This document shows, in pieces, positions 1 through 14,447 of a DNA stretch of 64,000 nt; within the stretch, counting starts at the first letter, position 1; every line of letters begins with the position of its first letter. The notes below the pieces were generated by a model, which was given only the letters and a program-made list of their open reading frames with translations, had not been told where the DNA came from and made no database searches. The translations under genes were made by a program, and so were the position numbers. The stretch is from Davidsoniella eucalypti (lineage: Eukaryota; Ascomycota; Sordariomycetes; Microascales; Ceratocystidaceae). Location: the NCBI GenBank assembly GCA_004009845.1, contig RMBW01000115.1:1-64000 (forward strand), written 5' to 3'.

Positions 1-3000
1 ATCTAATATGTAGTTGTGTATGTATGTACATATACATATGTGTGCAAGTAGGCATCTACATACCAGGTACATACATATACATACATCCCCCCCCCCCCCC
101 CCCAATAAAAAAATTTAAAGCCCTTAAATCTGACTTGACTATATGTATTTAACGTATACAACAAAATAGTATAACTCTGATTTAGGCCAGGAATAGTGAA
201 AACAAAGAACAAGCGAAGTGGAACAAGTAAAAGACCCTACGAAAATAGGCGTCATTGAACCAAGAAGCACCTTGAATGAAACTCAGGCCCAGTTCAGTTC
301 ACTACGAACATATCGATCCAACCATGGCTGCCATGTGTCGCATTCTTTGTGGTGTCTTTTTTCTTCCGCCTTCCGCAGCAACTCTTCCCGTTCCCCGTTT
401 CCCGTTTCCCGCTCTTTTAATGTTGGTTTTCTGTGCCACAATCTCACTCAGCATGTTTTATTGTTCCCGAGTCTTCATCTTTTTATTACTTCTTCGGCAC
501 TATCTTCAAGTTTGAATAATCGTGAGTTCTAGTTTGCTATTTTCATACTAGCATATGTATCCATCAGCCTTCCAAATTATAGTTATATTGTATATTTCTG
601 TATCGGGGCTTTCGTATTTCCCAGCTGTCTGGTTCTCGAATCTTCTGTGGGGCAAGTTGTTTCTTTCTATTAGTGCGACTAATGCTTTTAGCACGGTGAG
701 TCCGTCAAAAAAAGAGAAATGACAAGTAAAGAAGACGGCTAGTCTATAAAAGCAAGTATTACCATACTAATTGAATAGATCCGATAAGTCATCCTGATTA
801 TTCTGATGAGTCAGCTAATTGAGGACAATTATCAACATACATCAGCCTCCGCTTTTAATACCATCCAATTGTAGGAGTGACGAGAAGCCTCAATATCTAT
901 AAAATCTCACTGTGATTGATTTTGTATTACAATTCCCCCCCTTTTTTTTTCTTATATCGGTTTCCATTGTGCCAAAATGCCAATAAATATAACTGTTATC
1001 AACTCACATGTAGATCCTCACGCAATAGCGTTGTTGATATGTACATCCGAGTTTGCTTTCATGTCAATAGCAACAACAACATATAATTAGTTCCCCAACA
1101 CTGAGGGATTAGAAGAACTCAAAAGAATCATACCCCAAAATGATCCCTATCTATCTATATGCCTGCCTGCATCTCTAGCATGCCTACCAATGAATAACAA
1201 TTCAGACTCGCCAGATTTCTTAGGCTTTTTCCAGGTGCTTATCGCTACTTGTGGAAGCGACGCCAACAACAACATCTATCTATCCATTTCATGTGATTTG
1301 CCAGTTCGCTTTCCATAGAACAAAAGAACAAAAGTGCTTGTTTGCCTTGATACTAAAAAAGGAAAGATAACGGGCAGAATAAACGAAAGTAATAAAGGAC
1401 ACATAGTCAGTCCATCATTCCGTGGCATTCAGCTTTACATCTTCGGCCTCACTGCTTTTCAGCTTTTTAGGTGCTGAAATAATAACAAATACAATTAATC
1501 TTATATCCTGAAATATACAGAATTATACATGTATATCCAGTATATCCAGTATATTTTACTTCTTTCAAATATCCCTCGTAAATTACTCAATCTATAACTT
1601 CTCGAAAGGATGTCAAAAACCCAATATACGTATTTATATATATCTTCAAGAACTGTTAATACATATACGGTATATGTTAAAGACACTATACAAGTTAGTC
1701 ATATCATACAGAAGTACACTATAGGACAAGAGGAGATATTCAATATATTACTAGTATCACTACATTTATCAGAATTCCTGCAAATAACATGAGTTACTTC
1801 ATATACGACGTTGCCTAACATGTGGGTTTAACTCAGGTTGATGCTTACAAGAAAAAGAAAGATGTAAAGAGTACGCCATATCGTCACTATTGCTGTAAGC
1901 TTCGTCTGACGCTAAACTCAGTTGAGGTGACAGCACATCGCTCCTTCACTCTCGTTTCACCTATTCGGCTACGACCTCTAGTCTTATGATTCTTCAAGTA
2001 CGTCGCTTGTTCGTTCCTTTCCCCTTTCCCCCTCGCCGTGTTTTGACAAGTATCGTCATCGCAGTGAATGTAAAATTATGTCCTATTCAGCCAGTGGCGA
2101 AGAATCAGTATAAATATAAGTTTCAATTCCTCTCAGCTCAGCCTACCAGGCTATATAGCGAAGGCAGGTATTCATAGTGGAACAATATGGAACTCCAGAT
2201 GAAAGCCCTGAGTTACTCAATGATTTTGGTAACAGTAGAGTCAATTTCGTATTTCTTTCTAACCATTTTCTTGGGATTCTTTATATATCAGCACTTTCTT
2301 TACGAACTCATATCATTCAACGCCTGTGTTACATTACTTTAATATATATATATATATTTATTTCTTATGGTGCTTGGGTTCATACACGATTTATTTAGCT
2401 TTTTTAATGTCTGTCTTCCACGGTATGCCTTGTGTAATTTGATGTAACATCGTGAGTATACTGTACATTTGGCACCATATATGGTATTTATTCAGCCTAA
2501 ATAGCTAGTCGTAAGTAATGTAGCAACGCAAGTCCATGTTTTGTCATGTTGGTTTTATTGCTATTCCTTTCTACTATTCTCGACGTGCCTCTCTTTCTCA
2601 GTACATTTGCTTTGTATTACTTAATGATACCACAGATCACAAGATGAAAGGTCGGATATAAATCGTATAATTTACAAAGAAAAGTCAACCCCGAGGGAAA
2701 TATCACACAAATAATAAAATTAGACGGAAAGAGACAGTTCGATGGCCATGGTCAATATGTATGTCATAGTGAGTCTCCTAGATATGCTGATCTCGATTTA
2801 CACAGAGATCGCCAAGATAAGTTGAACTGACACGTATAATGCCTAAGGAGAACCACAAACGAGCTGATCGCTGCGAGATATAACCATGAGAGATAACTTG
2901 CCAAGACTATCTTTTCTTCTATCTGGTATATGTATCTCTAATTATGTTCTGTTGCTTGATAAGATATAACAAAGGGTATTAACTAAATGAGTAAAAATAT

Positions 3001-6000
3001 CATGACATATTGCTATAGTAGTTTGATATCTAATCAGCAATGAGTTGCGTAGCTTTGTTCGAACCTTACAAATCTTGTTCATTCAGGTCGGCAGCTATTT
3101 ATTGGTTATTTCCTATCTACTTGTATTTTGTCTTAGATTGTTAGATTTCCAATGCGTTATTCGTTTCGGATGTTTCCCTTTGCAAGTACTCATATTTGAT
3201 ACCTTATTGCTACTACTGGAGTTATCAAGATACTTCCTTCTCTCATACCTCGTCTTCCCTTTCTCTTTGTCAGTCTCCTATTTTTTTGCTCTTGTATATG
3301 TGACGAACTATATTCAATTATCTTTGTCATGATGAGAAACGGATTTTGAGCTAGGTTCTCAAGCTATGACTAACTGACATATATACTTATATGCCTTGTA
3401 TCTGAGATATGTAAAACGTATAACTATATCGTTTTTGATTTCATTTGTGTCTATATTTTTGTCCGTTTCTAGAACATATCGTGTCTAACAAACCGTCGGC
3501 TTCACCTCAACGACATATCGTTCTCCGAGAAACAACGATATAGAGAATATCAGTGAGACTGATTTTCTCACAAAGAGAAGTTAGAATGGCATGTTTTCCC
3601 GCTTTATAAATAAATAATGGGTAGAAGAGAGTTGGGTTCTAATCTACTCGAGTTCCACGGCCACATGCAAATATGTATCACTAGCCTTCCACCAACTGCA
3701 ATCCCTTTCCAAGCTTGATACGCCATTTAATCTACTAATGAAAGTTTCTTAGGGGAGATTTCGGGATCAATTGTATTCATAGTCATGGTTTTAGGCTTAG
3801 ATCTTTGTCATGATTTGTTTTTGGTTTTTTGGCCGTTGTTATCTTTTAGACATGTCGTTACATGTAGACACCGGATATAGGTAGGGTTAAGGTGTTTTCT
3901 AACCCAGTCGAAAGACACTCTACAGCTAGTGAACAGTAGGGTTGTCTAATCTATAGGGTTAACATGGTAAGATTTGAGTAGCAGTGATCAAGGTACCTGC
4001 CTAGAAGAATACAAGGGTGTGCTCTTTTTGCCTTGTAGAAAGATGAAGATTTGCAATAAATACAAAAGCTGGCCATCACGTTTGATCTAAAGCCCTGAAA
4101 TTAAAACCTTGCAATTTAGCTAGGCGGCCTCTTGTTTTTTTTTTTTTTTTTTTTGGATTAATATAATTGAATTCTCGTCACAGTTGGAGGCAGATGGAGA
4201 GTAGGATAAGATGTTTATGGATAATACAAAATGTGATATGTATAATGTTGTGTTGTTCAAGACATGTTTGACTCTATAACTTCATCAGTGTTCAAGAACG
4301 CAGTTTTGGAATATGTTTTTACATATCTTTACTTAAAGTCAAATGGAAAGCGCGTAGCAGGCTGGAAATATTTTATTTCCAATGGCAGTGCAAAGAACGA
4401 AACGAAAAAAAAGCCAGGCTGAAAAGATACCCCGGGTCAAAGACAAAAGAGAGTGGCTTCTATGGAAGCTTCTCGAGGCTTTATTTGTCCGTTGAAATAC
4501 AAATACATCACATGTATACATATTTCTTTCTTTCTAAGAGAATGACTTCATGGAAGATAGAAAAGAGTTAATATAAACAAATGATGGTGTAGTGGCTCGA
4601 ACCATCATGAGGCCTTGTATCTTTCGCCAAAGCCTTGTGGGCTTCTACTGTATAAAAACGTGTACATTGAATGATACAAAGGCAACAGTTGATCTAAGCA
4701 CCACGTTGAATGCTTAAACGCTGTTCATTGAAGGTGCATTTTGAGTTATCCAAATCTGCAGTAGACACGAGAAGTTGAAAATATAGCATGTACTATGTAT
4801 AATCATGATGCCGATTTCTATATGCCGATGCTATGGACTTATGTTGAGCCCTAAATTCAAGCATCGACCACCACCATTTATATATATAGATTTATAAGTA
4901 ATTGGAACTCTCCATATGTGAGCCGAACCACAGGCTTTGTTTTCTTTCATTACATTAGGCTTTCTCAAGTCAACCTTCTTTATTTTCCCATCGAACAAGC
5001 GAGAATAGGAGAAAGATAAGTCAGGCCAAAAACCGGGAGTATTCTCTACCCTACATGGGTATACAAAATAAAGACCGAGAAGAAACAGGGGAAAAACAGG
5101 GCGAGATAAAATTTTTCATTATTGTGGTATAACTAAATTACCGGGAATATTGCAGTTGTTTTCGAAACAGACAAATCAGTGAATGTTCAGCTTCTACATA
5201 CAAATATAGCTAGGTGTTATGCCCGTAGTTTATCTGAGAGCAGGATTGCTGGTCTCGAAAAAGATTAACGTGAACAAAGTTGCTGATCGTAACCGTAGAA
5301 TCCTCGAATACGTGGTAGTAATCAAACAAAAGAAACCAACGCAAACAAATTCTCTGGTATGCTTTCCTTTTCCTTGATGTCTTTGTCCTAGTTTGTTTGG
5401 GCTGAATGGTTTATGGACGCGGCAGACTCGAGATAAATAAACGTAGCAAGAAAAGAGACTAAGCATGTATCTTAGCGTTGAAACAACCAATACAGTCAAA
5501 GATATACTCGACAGAGGGCTTGAATATTGGCTGCTACACCAATATCAATAGAGAGTCAGAGAGAGAGAGTAGATTTTTAGTGAGCTCTAGAATAGTTTAG
5601 AATTATATACAAAGTATCGTTGGCATGGCATCTGCCTCTTTTTCTTCTTCTTTTTTCTCTTTCTTTCTTTACTGTAGAAAGGAAAATAAAACGATAAAAC
5701 ATTCTTGTGTCATCAGGGATATTAGTTGGAAGATGCTATTGTCACTAATAAACACACTTATGCACGCTAAATTGTATATTCCGACTGACATCCGCTCAGA
5801 TTTCTTGTGCTCGTACTTCTTCGTGCGCCCCGCAGGCTGTGTATCGAGATTTTGTTTTAGTGGCTTAGCAAAAGCATCAGCCCTCTGGAGAACAAGAGCC
5901 GAATAAGCATACTGCATATACAGGATTACAGAGCTGGTAGCGCTGGGCTCGTAAGCTGGTCCTATCGTTTTGTCTGCAACGCAATGCTAGTGATGATCGC

Positions 6001-9000
6001 CGTTCGCCTGTCACTTGGCATTATCTTTGCTTTACTTTATTTACAGTACTTTGGGACGAGACGAAGCAATGACCGGCTGCAAAATTTAGAATATACGCAA
6101 GTATGAGAATGAAAAATAAATAAACAAAACTGATATCGGAGAACAAATCGACGGTCACAAAAACAGCCTAAAGAGTTCCTGCGGGCTGCGACGTGTGATG
6201 ACTCTGTGGCGGGTACGGATTAAATAAAGGATAAAGGCCTGTCTGCATGACCGGGCGAAGAATTTGTTTGATCAAGTTTAGTTTGTCTCATAGCGGTTAT
6301 CGGTTGTATATGTACGTATGTGCTCAAAAAGGCAGAACACAGAGCACATAGTGATGATACAGATATACAGTTAGTATGAAGTCGGTAAGCACAGCACAAC
6401 GGCGTTTAATAAACTGTTTGTGGAACAGCCAATACGGAATAAAGAGAGTCAGTTATACAACGTCATAAGCAATACAATGAGAATCTGATGTGATGAAAAA
6501 AAGAATAAGAATAGGCAAATCGCTTACAGCATGAAACTTGATAGACGGTCTCCCTCCCGCGTCCGGAGAGAAGGCGAGACAGGGGCTGAATAGTATGTAG
6601 ATTAGTCAAAATGCATTGTAGTTGGTTGTAATCATGAGAAAACAAGCGCTGACACACGACAATAGGAAGAGAGGAGAATGGCTAATATGAAGATGAACTT
6701 GAAAAGAGTGGCAGAAGAGGCGGCTTCACTGATGGTTTCGTCCCCCTGTCCACATGGGCGATCATTCATGCACCATTATGTATGTACTTAGTTGGTACCT
6801 GGGGAGTTAGTTGCTTGGCGGGGTGCATGTGCTTTGTATTGTGATTAGTATGTGAGGCTTGAAAAGTTGAGAGTTGAGAAGGGACAATGTGGGAATTATG
6901 GTGTCTAACTGGCTTGCCATCGTCATATAACTAGCTGTATATCTGTATAGTGTTGTGCTTGTTATAAGTAGTGGTGGTGTGAACAGACGACATCCTAGGA
7001 GGGGAGCAACGGTAGTAGTAATTAACAAGTTGAATGGAATACTACATATATAGATATATATAGTATTGGTTCCTGGATTGAGTGCAGGGAAGAAAGGGGA
7101 TAAGTTGAGCTGGGAAGCAAGTCTCCTCGAAGAAGGGGTCCGTCCTGCTTAATCTCAAACAAGATTCCAGAGCGAACGCTAATCTATGTGGTTGAATGCG
7201 GATAGAGCGGGAGATCACAGACAAGCAACCCGGCCAGTTTATTTTGTAGAAAGGTTAGTTGTCCCAAGACTTGGCCAGAGTATACTGTACATCTGTATAT
7301 ACAGAAAGCGCCAAAGCGAGCTCTAAATGTATGGGGCTCGTCAGCTGATGTTGGGATGCAGTTGCAAGACGACCGTGGTGGGGATCGTGAGAAGCTTCAT
7401 GCGGACAAGATTGAGTGTGTTCTTTTGTTATTGTTTTGATTTTTCTTCTTGTTTACTAGTCCTTGTTTATTAGTCTAATTGAGGCACTAAAATCCAAGGC
7501 ATGGATCGATCCTACAGCTGGTCACCATGTATAGATACATATCGTACGAATATGGGGGCATCACTTTAGAGCCAACAGCAAAGAAAACAGCGGCAACCAG
7601 ATAAACGCTCAAGCAAAGTTCCGAGTGCAAGTGGACTTGCTATGATTGGATGGGATCTGTGTGGTAGTGTCTAGGGTGGATTTTGAGAGTTCGTGAAGCC
7701 GGAGAAGGTAAAGAAGGAGGAAAGAAAGGACAAGGAGGTGCTTCCTTGACGCCTTGGTTACGACGCTAAGTTCTGCAGGTCCGGAGACTTGAGGTATTAG
7801 TAGTTTTTTTTTTTTTTTTTTGTTTGTTTGTTTTTGCTAAAGTTGGTTAGTTGTCTATTTTCTGACTCAACCCAAAGACAGGATAAGCCACCACAAAAAA
7901 GTAAAAAGTAAAAAAACACACTAGAAAGTGGACTTCGATAGCCGTCATGCCACGAAAGAGTGAACGAAGCCACAGTGGCGTGACGATTCTGCTGTCGTTT
8001 GAAGTCTTCTTTCTCTTCTCTCTTCAGACTCCGCACGCATGTGACGTTTCCCTCCCGGCTTTATTGTTACTTGCTTGTCTTGTTTGTCTGTATTGCATGT
8101 TCATGTTGTAGCTGTCTTACGGGACGTCGAGTGTGAAGTGCGACTAATGGTGTTTGAAGATTGAGAAAACTACAGCAAACAGACGTCTGTCTGTTTTTTT
8201 TCTTTTCTTTCTCTATATCTGTACGTGTGCTATATCACGAATCTTGCTAGTACGTCCGGTTGTTATTTAACTGTGTTCTCGTTCTTGGGCTGCTGAAGCT
8301 CGAGCGTCCCATTGCATATAAGCTTGGTGTTTGAAAGGCATTCCTTTGGATTTTTGGCTTGGACTGCCGCTGTACGTTGCATTGCAAAGAAAAGAAAGGA
8401 AAAGAAGCAAGCGCCTCTGACCAACCTTCGTTTGTCGATCAACCTGGGGAGATGACTATCCACAGGACAGCATTGTGACGTCGTCTCAGGCATCTCATCA
8501 CTTGTCACAGTTGCCGCCGTTCGAACAGACGGGTTGAAGATGGACAAAGAAAAGATTCGGTAGGGACAGGCTGACATTTCCCATCGTTGTCTTTGTTCGG
8601 CTAGTCTTGCGCTCGTTAAGGAGAAGCGAAACCACCGAGACGATGACAGGCAATTTGATCGGGGCTTGCTGGAACTGAAGTTTTTGTAACCGACAGGCCG
8701 ATCAACTCTTAACGAAGAGGCCTAAACCAGGCTGGTTCCATGGCCAGACCAGGTACCGTTTGGGGCCTTGCCAATCAACTTGCAGATTTGGCCCTGCCGA
8801 TTATATGCAGTCCATCGACGGTCTTCATACAACAAACACAGATATGGGCAGCTCAACTTGTCGATCTCTGCGTGAGCTTTGAGAACACTGCTAGCAAGAC
8901 CTGACCACTCTCATGTTGTTTTCACAGCTGACAAGTGCAATAAAGTACAAGAAGACAGAGAAGAACAAAAAACACTGCTGGGTACGCCGACGGGAGTATG

Positions 9001-10450
9001 CGGGGAGTCTTGGCTCGTCGTGTTCATGCTGTTCGTTCGTATATTATGCTCGATATTGGGATATTAGCGCTAATATAGCCACTTATTGATTAGCTGACCT
9101 AGATGAACGCTGTGATTTCGGGGCTTTTCCTTCTTTCCTTTTGCCGGCAAGTCAGTGGACCTTTTTAGCACGGGAACGCTATAGCATAATGAATTGTAAT
9201 TGTAATTACAGCATGGCAGCGGTACAGTTGCACTGAAAGCCACTGCTCAGCAGGGCTTAGAGCCAGCCCCGGGAGAATAAAGAGCTAAAGAAATATAGCG
9301 CTGATACGAGCCCTGTAACAGCACCGATGAGCTTCTACGCTAGACTAGGCTGGGTAGGCCCTTTGGGGGGATCATGGGATAATATAGAAAGCCTGCCCTC
9401 CCCCCATTGTCCTGGCCTACCTCTAGAGGTCTTCTCCTTTCTTCTTTTCTTTTTCTTTTCTTTTTCTTCCTCCTAGTAACCAACCGTCACGATATCCAAG
9501 CAGCTAGCTCAGTCAGCTAGGCCTTCCTTTTCTTCTTTTGTTTATTTCATTCTTTCCTTTTACTGAAACCCGCCGCTCCTTACAGTCATTCATTATCATC
9601 ATCATAGTTATTGTATCTGCAATCATATCATACCAAGGCCTACAGTACCAGCCGCCTTACATGACTTTACACACGCTCATTTCCAACATTGCTTCGTATT
9701 AATAAAGCACACGATCTTTACAAAAAGTCCTCTATCTGGACGGAAGCTGGCTTTCGAATTACAACGAATATATATACATTCATCAACTATCGGGTTTTGA
9801 TCTCTCTGGTTTTGGACTCTGCACAAACAACACAAGACGCCTTGTATAAGTCGTCATCCAAGAAAGGCAAATAACAAAAACCCGCCACCGCCAAATTTCC
9901 TAATTGAGTTGCATCTTGATCTACTGCGGCTTCCGATATCTCAAGCTCGATCCGACTGGTATCATTATATCACGATACTCCTTCAATGCGTGTGATCTGG
10001 TCTCCATCCGAATTCCTTTTTGCATAATAGGCACGCCAGGCCATCCACAAGACCCTGATACTCGATCATCTGCCTCTCACATTCCAACTCGATCCCTTTC
10101 CATTCTTCTGCCTCAAGCGCTAGAAAACACGACGAACCTCGAGAACTTTGTCGATTTGAAATTCCAGAGGTGGACAAACAAAACAAATAGAAAAATAAGT
10201 TTCTGAAAAAAGAACGTTACCATTGCTGAATTTGGCAACTGCCACAATATCTTTTTTTGTGTGCCTGGCACGAAAATTTGTCAAGACTTTTTTTCTTCTC
10301 TTAACCATCGACTTACTTTTAATTTGTCTATCCTTCTTTTTTATATCCCTTTTGCCTCGTCACCGAAGCATTTGGTAAATCTTTATCTTCATAAGAGCAT
10401 ATCTGCTTAGAATCATAACTCATCGACTCTCCATCCAACTTCAACCAACT
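1..10450. other. Gene-poor AT-rich region
   Basis: I found no credible gene on either strand. Open frames are short (none above about 105 codons), low-complexity or leucine/tyrosine-rich in the way expected of AT-rich noncoding DNA, and none shows a family motif. The stretch contains many homopolymer and TA-rich runs. The last 1 kb before the CFEM gene is pyrimidine-rich, as is common for fungal promoters and leaders. Short multi-exon genes or noncoding transcripts could be missed. Confidence 0.6.
87..103. repeat. Poly(C) homopolymer run
   Basis: Seventeen consecutive C residues are followed directly by an A-rich run. The exact length is likely to be unreliable in sequencing. No function is implied. 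Confidence 0.9.
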
Positions 10451-11479
10451 ATGCGCGCCCCCACGTTTTCCAGGGCATTGCTGGCCTTCACAGCCATCAA
10501 CTCTGTCTCTGCTCAACTGAGCACCCTATCATCATGCGCAGTAAGTTTTCCTCTCTCTCAAGGCTCATTTTCATGCTTATCAGACTGCCCCTCCGTCGCC
10601 ATCTGTATCCATCAAATAAACTAACCATCACTCGCTTATAGCAAACTTGTGTGAACAACCTGCTTGCCCAAGCAACCACGCTTGGCTGTGCCTCAGCCGC
10701 TGACACCGCGTGCCTGTGCGCTAGCTCGAGCTTCGTCAGCGGCACCGAAGACTGTACTAAACAGTCCTGCGGCGCTACCGACGAGACTGCCGTCGCGAGC
10801 TATCTGACTAGTCTCTGTGCTAGTGCTTCCGTTACTCTGACTTCGTCGACGGCTACTGGAGCTACTGCCGCGGCTACGGGTACCGCTCTCACTACCTCGG
10901 CTGCTGCAGCTACTACTACCGCCGCGGCTGCTACCTCGGCTGCTGCTGCGACTAAGACGGCAGGCGTTGCTGGCTCAGGTTCTAACTCGACTCTGGCCAC
11001 TACGATCTCGTCGTCTACCGCCAAGCAGACTGTACGTATTTCCATAAGCGAACATTGCATCTCCATTCTACTATGGTTCACTAACTTACAATCCCCCGTA
11101 GTCATCTTCGACCTCTACTGGAACTGGCTATGTAGCCATTGCCACGTCCTCGTCCGACTCCAACTCCGATAAGGATTCTAGCGACGCCAAAAAATCCACC
11201 GGACTATCCAGCGCTGCTAAGGCCGGCATTGGTGTTGGTGTTGGTGCCGTTGTCCTCGCCATGCTCGTGATTGCCGGTGTCTTTATCTGGAAGAAGGCCA
11301 AGGGCCCATCGGAATATGCCGACAAGTTCAGTGTCGGTCCCATGGCCAATGCCGGTAGTCAGTTTGGATTCAGCAGTACGCACCAGAGACTACCCGAGTC
11401 TCGTGGAAGCGGTGGTGAATTAAAGGCGACTCGCTATGAGGATATGGTCCCTAGAGCGGCGCCGCACAATATAGTATAA
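10451..11479 (+). CDS. CFEM-domain cell-surface protein with C-terminal transmembrane anchor
   Basis: Three exons (10451-10540, 10642-11031, 11102-11479) with GT-AG introns give 285 residues. A signal peptide covers about residues 1-21 and ends in a typical Ala-Gln junction. The CFEM domain holds all eight expected cysteines (29, 33, 46, 54, 56, 68, 73, 89). Asp51, just before the Ala-Cys-Leu-Cys motif, sits where haem-binding CFEM proteins carry their axial aspartate. A long Ser/Thr/Ala-rich, probably O-glycosylated stalk (about 95-185) follows. A single hydrophobic helix (about 201-223) with a Trp-Lys-Lys stop-transfer signal and a cytoplasmic tail of about 60 residues come last. Most CFEM proteins are GPI-anchored or soluble, so this one-pass receptor-like layout is the less common form. 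Known family roles are haem/iron capture, adhesion and surface sensing. Which of these applies here cannot be read from the sequence. Confidence 0.88.
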
Positions 11480-12798
11480 CGCTATCAAAAGTGTGTGCGC
11501 GAGTCTCTTTGCTTGATTTTTTTAAACAAAAAAAAAGATTGAAAGACGGAAAGGAAAATACAGGAGATACTCGAGCATACAGCAGCTACTTCTTCTATTC
11601 AAATGGCCCCTTAAGAACAAATCAAATCTTTATTGATCTAAACTTGAGAACCCCTAAAAAGATGTATCTATGCCCTATGTAGAGTAGCTGGTCTTCGTCA
11701 CCTTTTCCCTCTTATCATTCTATTACTCTACCATCGATCAATCGATATCACGACGTTACGATAACTAGCAGAAGAAGAGTCTGGCTTCAACATCCCTTGG
11801 CTGCTTAATAGTAGTCTACATATCTGCCATTGTGGGATTTTTTTTTCTCTCTTTGGCTGCCTAGACTCAGACTCTCGATCTTTCTTGTCGTTTATTTTCC
11901 TTTGTCTCTCTTTTTTTATTTATTTTTTATAACCCTTTTTCTATTTCTCGTTCCATTATTTTGACTGTGTCTTAATACATGGTACATGACAGGTTTTTAT
12001 TATCATCTATATTTATTTGACTTTTTTTTCTCTTCTTTTTGTTCTTGGTTTTGCTTTGAGAAAGTCTTGTCAAGTTCTTTTTTACTGTTCTTGATTCAGT
12101 TTTAGAATATATATTATTTTAGCCTATTTTTCATCATCATATCCATCATTATACCACTTCAAATGACTCCTATATCAACTTTGCTTTTGAAGTAACATTG
12201 AACAAAGAAAAATGGAAGGATAACACATGAAACATTCCACCCAATGCATTTTTCTCGTGACAATACATCCATCCCATTACAAGTCCCATTTTATAGAGTA
12301 TGACCATTACTGTGACGTCTCAGAAGAAATGGCGTCGTCAATATATCGGCTGCCCTGTCTCTAGGGACGTGAAAGTCGCTATTCTTTTCCCAACTTTGTT
12401 CTAGTGTGACATCATCGATATCTCTATTTTCCAAAAGGATAAGCTTCCTTCATGGACATATTTGGAGAAGCAGAGACTTGTCTCTTGAGTTTGTCCTGTC
12501 GGTTTAAGATCACGATGTACGCAATATATAGAAGGCGTTTCGATCAGTATTGCTTTAATTGGCTATTGTGATGTATTTGTTCTATAGTCGTTGCTATTTT
12601 TTTTTTCTAAAATTATTGTTGTAAATGGATACACACACGTAGTACACAAACCGGCCTACGATATAAAATACACGGCTTTCCCGCTACTCAGACGGTATAC
12701 GGAAAGGGAAGCCTCCACAGCATGGATTGTTGCTGTAGTGGTACGAAGCAGCTCAAAGAAGTATAACTTGGCTCATTGACTGTCCCCTTTTGACTTCT
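11480..12798. other. Intergenic region, pyrimidine-rich
   Basis: This is the convergent gap between the CFEM gene and the uL22m gene. It is dominated by T- and CT-rich tracts (especially about 11820-12130), which probably include both 3' untranslated regions. No gene is seen. Confidence 0.6.
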
Positions 12799-13970
12799 TC
12801 ACCATAGGTAGTGCTGATGCTGCGCTGTGATAGGCCGGTTAGGTAGATGAACCCATGGACCTTGGCGATCTTTCTTTGCTTTCTTCTCGTCGTGTAGACG
12901 GACACGTGTGCGCTCCTCCTTGATAACCACCGAAATAGCTGTAGGTGAGGTTTGCTTGTCAGTACTTTGACTTGAAGGATAGAAGGGGAGGATGAGACAT
13001 GGGTTTCATGTGAAGAGTAGTGTATATGAGTGTGTATAGTAGAGATATAAGGAGGGCACTTACTGGCTTGGTGTGATCTGAGGGGCACACGTCTACCACG
13101 ACCTAGATGGATCGTCCTCTTGAACCGCTTTGCGCCCTTGTTTACCCACGCTTGATCAATGTACATGCTTGAGGGATCTGTGATATCGCGCCATTTACCA
13201 TCGCGATCTTTGATTTTGCGCGGCTTCGCAGCCTTGGTCTCACCATTAGCCTGGCCCAGGCCCATTCCATGCACAGCCACAGCACGATCACGTGCCTCCT
13301 CTAGCTGCAGCTTGATCTCCCTACCCATCTTCTTTTTGCTGTAGCGCATCTGCAGCATGGCTTCATCCAGCGGCTTGCCGGCAATCTGCTGAGCCAGATA
13401 CATCATCTTCTTGGTGCTCGTGGGCATCAGCGGCGACTTGAAGGTCATGACTCGCTCGGTACGTGCGATAACGTCCTCCGTGGTCTCTGCGCCCCGCCTC
13501 ATCACCATCTTAGAGATCATGGCACGCTGCCAGCGTAGACGACCGCGCGGATCTGGGTCGCGCACGGCAAGTAGTGCTGACGGATCTAGTGGCTTGGCGA
13601 TCCGCGAGCTGTCCTTGTCGCTGGCCGTCTGGGCCGAAGTGACTTCCTCTTCGAAGATGGAGCCTGTGATCTTCGGCGCTGAGCTTTCTTGAAAGAGTTG
13701 CTTGCGGGCAGCGGGGTTGTCCAGGCTTTGGGCCGTTGGCGCCGTGGTGGTTTCGCTGCTGCTGGAGGCGAAAGGGTTTAGAGACTTGAGTGACCAGCTC
13801 GACTTGGTGCGGATCTGGAGAATGGAGGTCGCTGGAGAGTGGGCTAAAGCCGAAGCTACATAGTAGAAACGAGAGCGGGATGTTAGTGGGCTATGAATAG
13901 GCGAGTTGACGGATCAAGATGAAGGCATACCGGACAGGGCTATCCGCCTCGTGGGCGCCGAGAAGCTCAT
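12799..13970 (-). CDS. Mitochondrial large-subunit ribosomal protein uL22m
   Basis: Three exons on the minus strand (13970-13931, 13855-13064, 12938-12799) encode 323 residues. The start is fixed by an Arg- and Ser-rich, acid-free N-terminus (about 1-36) typical of a mitochondrial presequence. A poorly conserved linker of about 75 residues follows. The L22 fold starts near residue 118 (Arg-Gly-Arg-Leu-Arg-Trp). It includes the helix with Thr-Lys-Lys-Met-Met-Tyr-Leu-Ala-Gln-Gln-Ile-Ala-Gly-Lys (161-174) and the hallmark C-terminal strand Ile-Ser-Val-Val-Ile-Lys-Glu-Glu-Arg-Thr-Arg-Val-Arg (279-291). That last motif is created only when intron 2 is removed, which confirms the splice site. The protein is longer than bacterial L22 (about 110 residues), as usual for fungal mitoribosomal proteins. 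By homology it lines the mitoribosome exit tunnel. The gene is divergent from COX9. Confidence 0.9.
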
Positions 13971-14408
13971 TTTATGAGCGTGTGAGGCGAGCAATAAAGC
14001 TCTGGGTATGTAGATATTAAAAAGAAGAGCCTAATTAATTGGGCGTTTCAATACGCGACGAACTTTAGACTTGGTGTTTGTAAATCAATTGGTGGAACTT
14101 GGCTGCCAATATCCAATATCTGGATCGTGATAATTTCCAAAAGTCGGATGACTAAGCATGAAAAGAGACCTAAGGCCAAAATACAAGTACAGTAAATCGC
14201 GGCAAAAAAAGGGCAACAATACTGTAAATTTTGGCTTCAACAGGCCAATTAGGTGCCTACGAGTTTAATACATCCTATTCTGCTCACAAGAAGCCTTTTT
14301 TGCTCTTATTTCTACGATCTCAAGCATGAAATACGCTTCTTTAACTTTTCCTCAATCTGAAATCTGAAATCAAAGATTCACGTCACCCCACCATTCAAGT
14401 ATTTAATC

Positions 14409-14420
14409 TGTCACGTGACA
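14409..14420. promoter_or_regulatory. CACGTG palindrome (Cbf1/bHLH-type site)
   Basis: The sequence TGTCACGTGACA is a perfect 12-bp palindrome. It contains the RTCACRTG consensus bound by Cbf1-type bHLH proteins in both orientations. It lies 266 bp before the COX9 start codon and about 430 bp before the uL22m start. Confidence 0.5.
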
Positions 14421-14447
14421 AAACAATTGTCTTTCTGCTGCGTTCTT

